Assembly: GCF_023715345.1 (NCBI RefSeq)
Contig: NZ_JAMBNY010000014.1
Coordinates: forward strand, 37,229 to 101,228
Reading direction: 5' to 3'
Length of the DNA: 64,000 nucleotides
Source of the DNA: Paenibacillus camelliae
Lineage (GTDB): Bacteria; Bacillota; Bacilli; Paenibacillales; Paenibacillaceae
The notes beneath the pieces were generated by a model. It was not told where the DNA came from and did no database searches. It saw only the letters and a program-made list of their open reading frames with translations. Of this stretch, positions 59,160 to 64,000 are shown one piece after another. The translations under genes were made by a program, and so were the position numbers. Positions within the stretch are counted from its first letter, which is position 1. Each line of letters opens with the position of its first letter.

Positions 59160-60443
59160 TTAAAAGATATTTAAGATGCTATCGAACAGGCCGGAGAAAA
59201 AGTCTCCAATTCCTCTAAAGAACAACTTAAACCATGATGCTTTTTCCGCATCAGCTGTCGTAATTAAATCAACATAATGCTGAGTTTCTACATTGTTATG
59301 GTCTACAAATTTATAGGTGAGCGTACCGACCTTTGTTCCTGCTGCAATCGGTGCGACCAATTGATCTTCTGTCTGAATCTCAGCATCGATCAATTCCAGG
59401 CTAGCCTCTTTTCCCTTTTCTGTCATCACCGTAATGTCCTTACTTGTTACAACAGGGATTTCTTTATCTACACCTTTTTTTATTTTAACCGTTTCATAGC
59501 CTTCTACTACACTTTTTGGTGAGATCACCGTATGTTTATCGAATGTTGCATAAGCATAATTGTATAGGGATGCAGTCTCTTGGAATCTAGCATCCTTCGA
59601 GCGTGTATCCATGACTACACTAATATAACGTAGGCCATTACGTTCAACTGTTCCAGCAAAGTTATAACCAGCTGCACTAATAAAGCCTGTTTTTAGTCCG
59701 TCAACACCTTCATATGCTAAATGCTTTAGACCTGATCTATTCACATTTGCACCGAGCATATAGTTAAAGTTAATCATCGGTGCGTCATCGCGTTCACGGA
59801 ATTTATATTCCTGAAGACCAGAGTATTTCAAGAAATCAGGATACTCCTGTAAAATATGACGCGCGAGTAACGCAACATCTCTTGCAGACATCATCGTTGT
59901 ATCTTCCAGCCCAGTAACACTAGTGAAAACTGCAGATGTTAAACCAAGCTGCTCTGCTGTCTCATTCATACGATCAATAAAAGCTTGAATGCTTCCTTCT
60001 ACTGCTATAGCTAGCGCCTTTGTCGCATCATTCGCTGAACCAACGGCCATTGCGATGTAAAGATCTTCAACCGTATGCTGGTCACCAGCTGCAAGATAGA
60101 TCTGAGATTCAGACGCATGTGTATCTGCGGCTTCAGGTGTTACTGTAATGACTTGATCCCAATTTAATCGACCATTGCCAATTTCCTGCATTACAATATA
60201 CTCTGTCATCAATTTTGTCATACTTGCAATTGGCAGCGTTTCGTCGGGATTTACCTCGTACATTACTTGACCCGTTTCAAATTCAATTAATATCGCTGAT
60301 TTCACCTGTAAACCAAGTGAATTTTCAGTACTTGGTCTGTTATTATAGCCAACTGCTCCTGCACGTGGTGCGCTTAAGGCCAATGTAGACACAATTAGCA
60401 ACGTGCACAGCACAAACATCGACAGTAATCGAATTTTCCCCAT
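59160..60443 (-). CDS. dacA: D-alanyl-D-alanine carboxypeptidase (PBP5-like)
   Basis: A 427-residue secreted low-molecular-weight PBP that trims stem peptides. After the signal peptide (to about APRAGA) come the motifs SxxK in IASMTKLM, SxN in VGSANDATK and KTG in DGLKTGF. A C-terminal amphipathic helix (LFFRGIGDFFSGLF) anchors it. ATG 60443 is chosen; the frame is open further upstream. Confidence 0.94.
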   Translation of the reverse strand: MGKIRLLSMFVLCTLLIVSTLALSAPRAGAVGYNNRPSTENSLGLQVKSAILIEFETGQVMYEVNPDETLPIASMTKLMTEYIVMQEIGNGRLNWDQVITVTPEAADTHASESQIYLAAGDQHTVEDLYIAMAVGSANDATKALAIAVEGSIQAFIDRMNETAEQLGLTSAVFTSVTGLEDTTMMSARDVALLARHILQEYPDFLKYSGLQEYKFRERDDAPMINFNYMLGANVNRSGLKHLAYEGVDGLKTGFISAAGYNFAGTVERNGLRYISVVMDTRSKDARFQETASLYNYAYATFDKHTVISPKSVVEGYETVKIKKGVDKEIPVVTSKDITVMTEKGKEASLELIDAEIQTEDQLVAPIAAGTKVGTLTYKFVDHNNVETQHYVDLITTADAEKASWFKLFFRGIGDFFSGLFDSILNIF

Positions 60444-60588
60444 CGTTTTTAACACCTTTATTCCCCATTTCCCTTTGGATTGTCCAGCTCTAATTGTAAC
60501 ATACTTCAACATACGAGTTAAACCTTTTAACATCGCGCCACAGTTCCAATTAGATTAGGATTTTCTATTATACGGGCGCAACAAAGAG

Positions 60589-60632
60589 AAAGCCAGAGCT
60601 CGATCCATTATAGGGTCGCCGAGCTCCGGCTT
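60589..60632 (-). terminator. Terminator after guaB
   Basis: AAGCCGGAGCTC pairs with GAGCTCTGGCTT on the minus strand, extended by a CGACCC/GGATCG stem; T-rich follow-up. Confidence 0.78.
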
Positions 60633-60651
60633 ACTTGCGTTTAATATTAAA

Positions 60652-62124
<1,473 letters not shown>

Positions 62125-62168
62125 TTATTTTCCCTTAGTTTTCTTCTCTCTGAACGTATATTATTGCA

Positions 62169-62197
62169 ATATTATCACTTGAGTTAGGGGCTGTCAA
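62169..62197 (-). promoter_or_regulatory. Predicted guaB promoter
   Basis: Minus-strand TTGACA (62192-62197) and TAATAT (62169-62174) with a 17-bp spacer; a near-perfect sigma-A promoter. The start A-region could give guaB its usual GTP-linked initiation control. Confidence 0.75.
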
Positions 62198-62251
62198 TGC
62201 GCATAACTGCTGCAAAATCATAGTTTGTAAATAGGCGAAATGTTCAATAAA

Positions 62252-63445
62252 TTAGAAAAAATCAGTCAAATAGGTCGTATGTTCCCTAATTCGTAATTGT
62301 AAGCGTTTCATAGCTTGTTCACTACCTTCGAGCTGTTCAACGTGCTTTAGTACTTGCCACTTCTGGTAATTAAGCAGCCATGATGTTAAAGCACCGATGG
62401 AGATGATGACCTGAGGTGATGCTAGCTCTACTTTGGTTAGTGTAGCCTTTCCACTGGATGCTATTCGTAGCTCAAAATGTCCATTATTCCATGGTGCATG
62501 TTCATCGCTAATTTGTAAAGTGAATATTTCTTCCTGGTCTGAAGGCTCAAATGGATATTGCGCGATAAACGGTTCAACATCAACGATCCGAGCCATAAAG
62601 TATGGAATGAGCTCTTGTTTGATCCTTGGATTGTCAAGTCCGTAAGCAAAGCAATCATCTGACGGTGCTGTCCATCTCAAGCGATCAATCATGGAATCAT
62701 GCTGAGCGATATACAGCATTAGCTGCTGCTGAGCTGCTGCTGTTAATGTTATAAATTCATGAATCGTCATTATACGGTTAGCTACCTCGTAAATCATATA
62801 TCCATCTAGCTCACCTTGATCATTGTATGCACCAGCGTAAGTTCCAGGCTTTCTCTTCGTAATGCTTTCCTTCCACCACTTATCACCACGTTGGAGCATG
62901 CCGTTATAACGTTTCGCATAACGATCATATGTAGTTTGGAGCATCTGCCAATCCTCTACTCGCTTCACAGTACCAAGATGCTTGCCGCTGAGCTTATTAC
63001 GCAGTGATGATAAGTGGTCAGCGCTCATTTCGTATTGTTTATACTCAATATAGGTTTCCCAGCCATACTTACGATAAAACGAGAACGAAAATGGATGAAG
63101 CATAGAAATGGATTGGCTATTCTCCTTCATCTTCACTAAAAGCTCTTTAAGTATACGTGCAACATATCCATGTCTCCGGTGCTCCGGCCAAGTAGACACA
63201 CCAGCGATTCCGCCCATGCTGAATAATTCCCCGTTCACATACACATTCAAATGCAATAGCGTTGCCTGTGCGCACAACTGTTCATGTTGAAAAACGCCAA
63301 CTCGATATACATCGTCCGTTAAAAAGCTTGCACGTCTTTCTTCTAGCTGCTCAGCTGTAAGTGGATATTGAAATGCAAAGGACGAAAGCTTCATGCTCTC
63401 TTCAAAATCAGCTGTCGTTAGCGTTCGTAGATTCGGACCGTTCAT
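62252..63445 (-). CDS. Eis-like GNAT acetyltransferase
   Basis: A 397-residue protein. The N-terminal GNAT domain has GGIAGVSTWPEHRRHGYVAR with the acetyl-CoA loop, and a second GNAT-like domain plus a C-terminal sterol-carrier-like domain follow, as in Eis/enhanced intracellular survival proteins. Substrate unknown; such enzymes acetylate aminoglycosides or peptides in other bacteria. Monocistronic. Confidence 0.88.
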   Translation of the reverse strand: MNGPNLRTLTTADFEESMKLSSFAFQYPLTAEQLEERRASFLTDDVYRVGVFQHEQLCAQATLLHLNVYVNGELFSMGGIAGVSTWPEHRRHGYVARILKELLVKMKENSQSISMLHPFSFSFYRKYGWETYIEYKQYEMSADHLSSLRNKLSGKHLGTVKRVEDWQMLQTTYDRYAKRYNGMLQRGDKWWKESITKRKPGTYAGAYNDQGELDGYMIYEVANRIMTIHEFITLTAAAQQQLMLYIAQHDSMIDRLRWTAPSDDCFAYGLDNPRIKQELIPYFMARIVDVEPFIAQYPFEPSDQEEIFTLQISDEHAPWNNGHFELRIASSGKATLTKVELASPQVIISIGALTSWLLNYQKWQVLKHVEQLEGSEQAMKRLQLRIREHTTYLTDFF

Positions 63446-63650
63446 CGTAATACCCCCTGATTATAGTTTAGCAGATTATACAAGAACGATTACGACTTGG
63501 CAATACTGTCTAATCTTCTTATAGCATGCTAAAAAGCCATACTTGTTGAATTCTCACCATCAGCATACATATCGCTGCCTCATCATCGAATATACTCAAT
63601 CAGATTCAAATACTCTCTTGAATTACTGCAATGACTTCCTCCGCACAACA

Positions 63651-63682
63651 AAAAAAGCCTACTGCATACGCAATAGGCTTCC
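63651..63682 (-). terminator. Terminator of the rRNA operon
   Basis: AAGCCTATTGC/GCAGTAGGCTT on the minus strand followed by TTTTTTGTTG, 5 bp after 5S rRNA. Confidence 0.88.
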
Positions 63683-63687
63683 TTCGT

Positions 63688-63804
63688 GCTTGGCAACGTC
63701 CTACTCTCCCAGGACCCTGCGGTCCAAGTACCATCGGCGCTGAAAGGCTTAACGGTCGTGTTCGAGATGGGTACGCGTGGTTCCCTTTCGCCATCGTCAC
63801 CAAA
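63688..63804 (-). rRNA. rrf: 5S ribosomal RNA
   Basis: 117 nt on the minus strand with TTTGGTGACGATGGCG at the 5' end, GGGAACCACGCGTACCCAT-like loop and CCATCTCGAACACGAC, and ending GTTGCCAAGC. The ends are placed by pairing of the two termini. The 63805-63943 spacer holds no tRNA. Confidence 0.93.
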
Positions 63805-63943
63805 CGTTGTAGATGCTTCCGAAGTGGCTTGCACCCTCAAAACTGGATATGAAAGTTGTGAATCTCCAAAGTGAATCAAGCAGAAGCATATGCTTCCGAT
63901 GTGACTTGTGAACCTTCGCTTGCGCTCCGTATTCAAAGTCTGT

Positions 63944-64000
63944 AGGATAAGCCCTCGACCGATTAGTACTGGTCAGCTCCATGCATTGCTGCACTTCCAC
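63944..64000 (-). rRNA. rrl: 23S ribosomal RNA, 3' end only
   Basis: The last 57 bases hold GACCAGTACTAATCGGTCGA and GGGCTTATCC, the conserved 23S 3' terminus. The rest lies beyond the window. The exact 3' end is approximate. Confidence 0.92.

Overview
The window is a Firmicutes chromosome segment, most likely from a spore-forming Bacillales of the Paenibacillaceae type. It carries spoIIR, a Spo0E-like phosphatase, an orphan PAS histidine kinase, a cyclic-di-AMP (ydaO-type) riboswitch and B. subtilis-like gene orders. Nearly all core genes are on the minus strand. The rRNA operon tail, guaB, dacA, pdxST and serS at the right end suggest that oriC lies to the right and that most genes are co-oriented with replication.

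Layout. 1-5.6 kb: murA (cut by the window edge), a DUF1146 protein and two large membrane proteins that resemble complex I subunits NuoL and a NuoM-NuoN fusion but lack their key charged residues. 5.6-12.9 kb: the complete ATP synthase operon (atpZ-like, I, B, E, F, H, A, G, D, C). 13-23.5 kb: wecB, upp, an oligopeptide ABC operon (oppABCDF), then glyA, a YwlG protein and rpiB behind a ZTP riboswitch. 23.9-31.9 kb: ywlE, mntP, ywlC, spoIIR, prmC, prfA, ychF and trxA. 31.9-43.3 kb: an Rrf2 regulator, hisC, glnS, a riboswitch-controlled NlpC/P60 hydrolase, an MFS transporter, motAB, rluF, an NAD(P)-binding protein and a sporulation-type sensor kinase. 43.4-44.9 kb: tadA, the Spo0E-like gene and a DUF4870 protein.

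45.0-56.0 kb is an 11-kb AT-rich genomic island in tRNA-Ser(UGA), bounded by 68-bp direct repeats of the tRNA 3' part, with a tyrosine integrase beside the intact tRNA. It carries a HEPN-type predicted RNase, a DUF262 protein and an OLD-family ATPase-TOPRIM nuclease (probably defence cargo), a serine resolvase with a res-like site, and a replication-like module: a frameshifted small HTH gene, an SF2-like helicase, a lysine-rich unknown and a protein resembling DnaA domain I. It also holds 3' fragments of two host genes, guaA and a spo0A-like gene.

56.1-64 kb returns to core genes: serS, pdxT, pdxS, dacA, guaB, an Eis-like acetyltransferase, 5S rRNA and the end of 23S rRNA. No CRISPR array or complete insertion sequence was seen. 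Function calls rest on recognised motifs and synteny; no database search was run.
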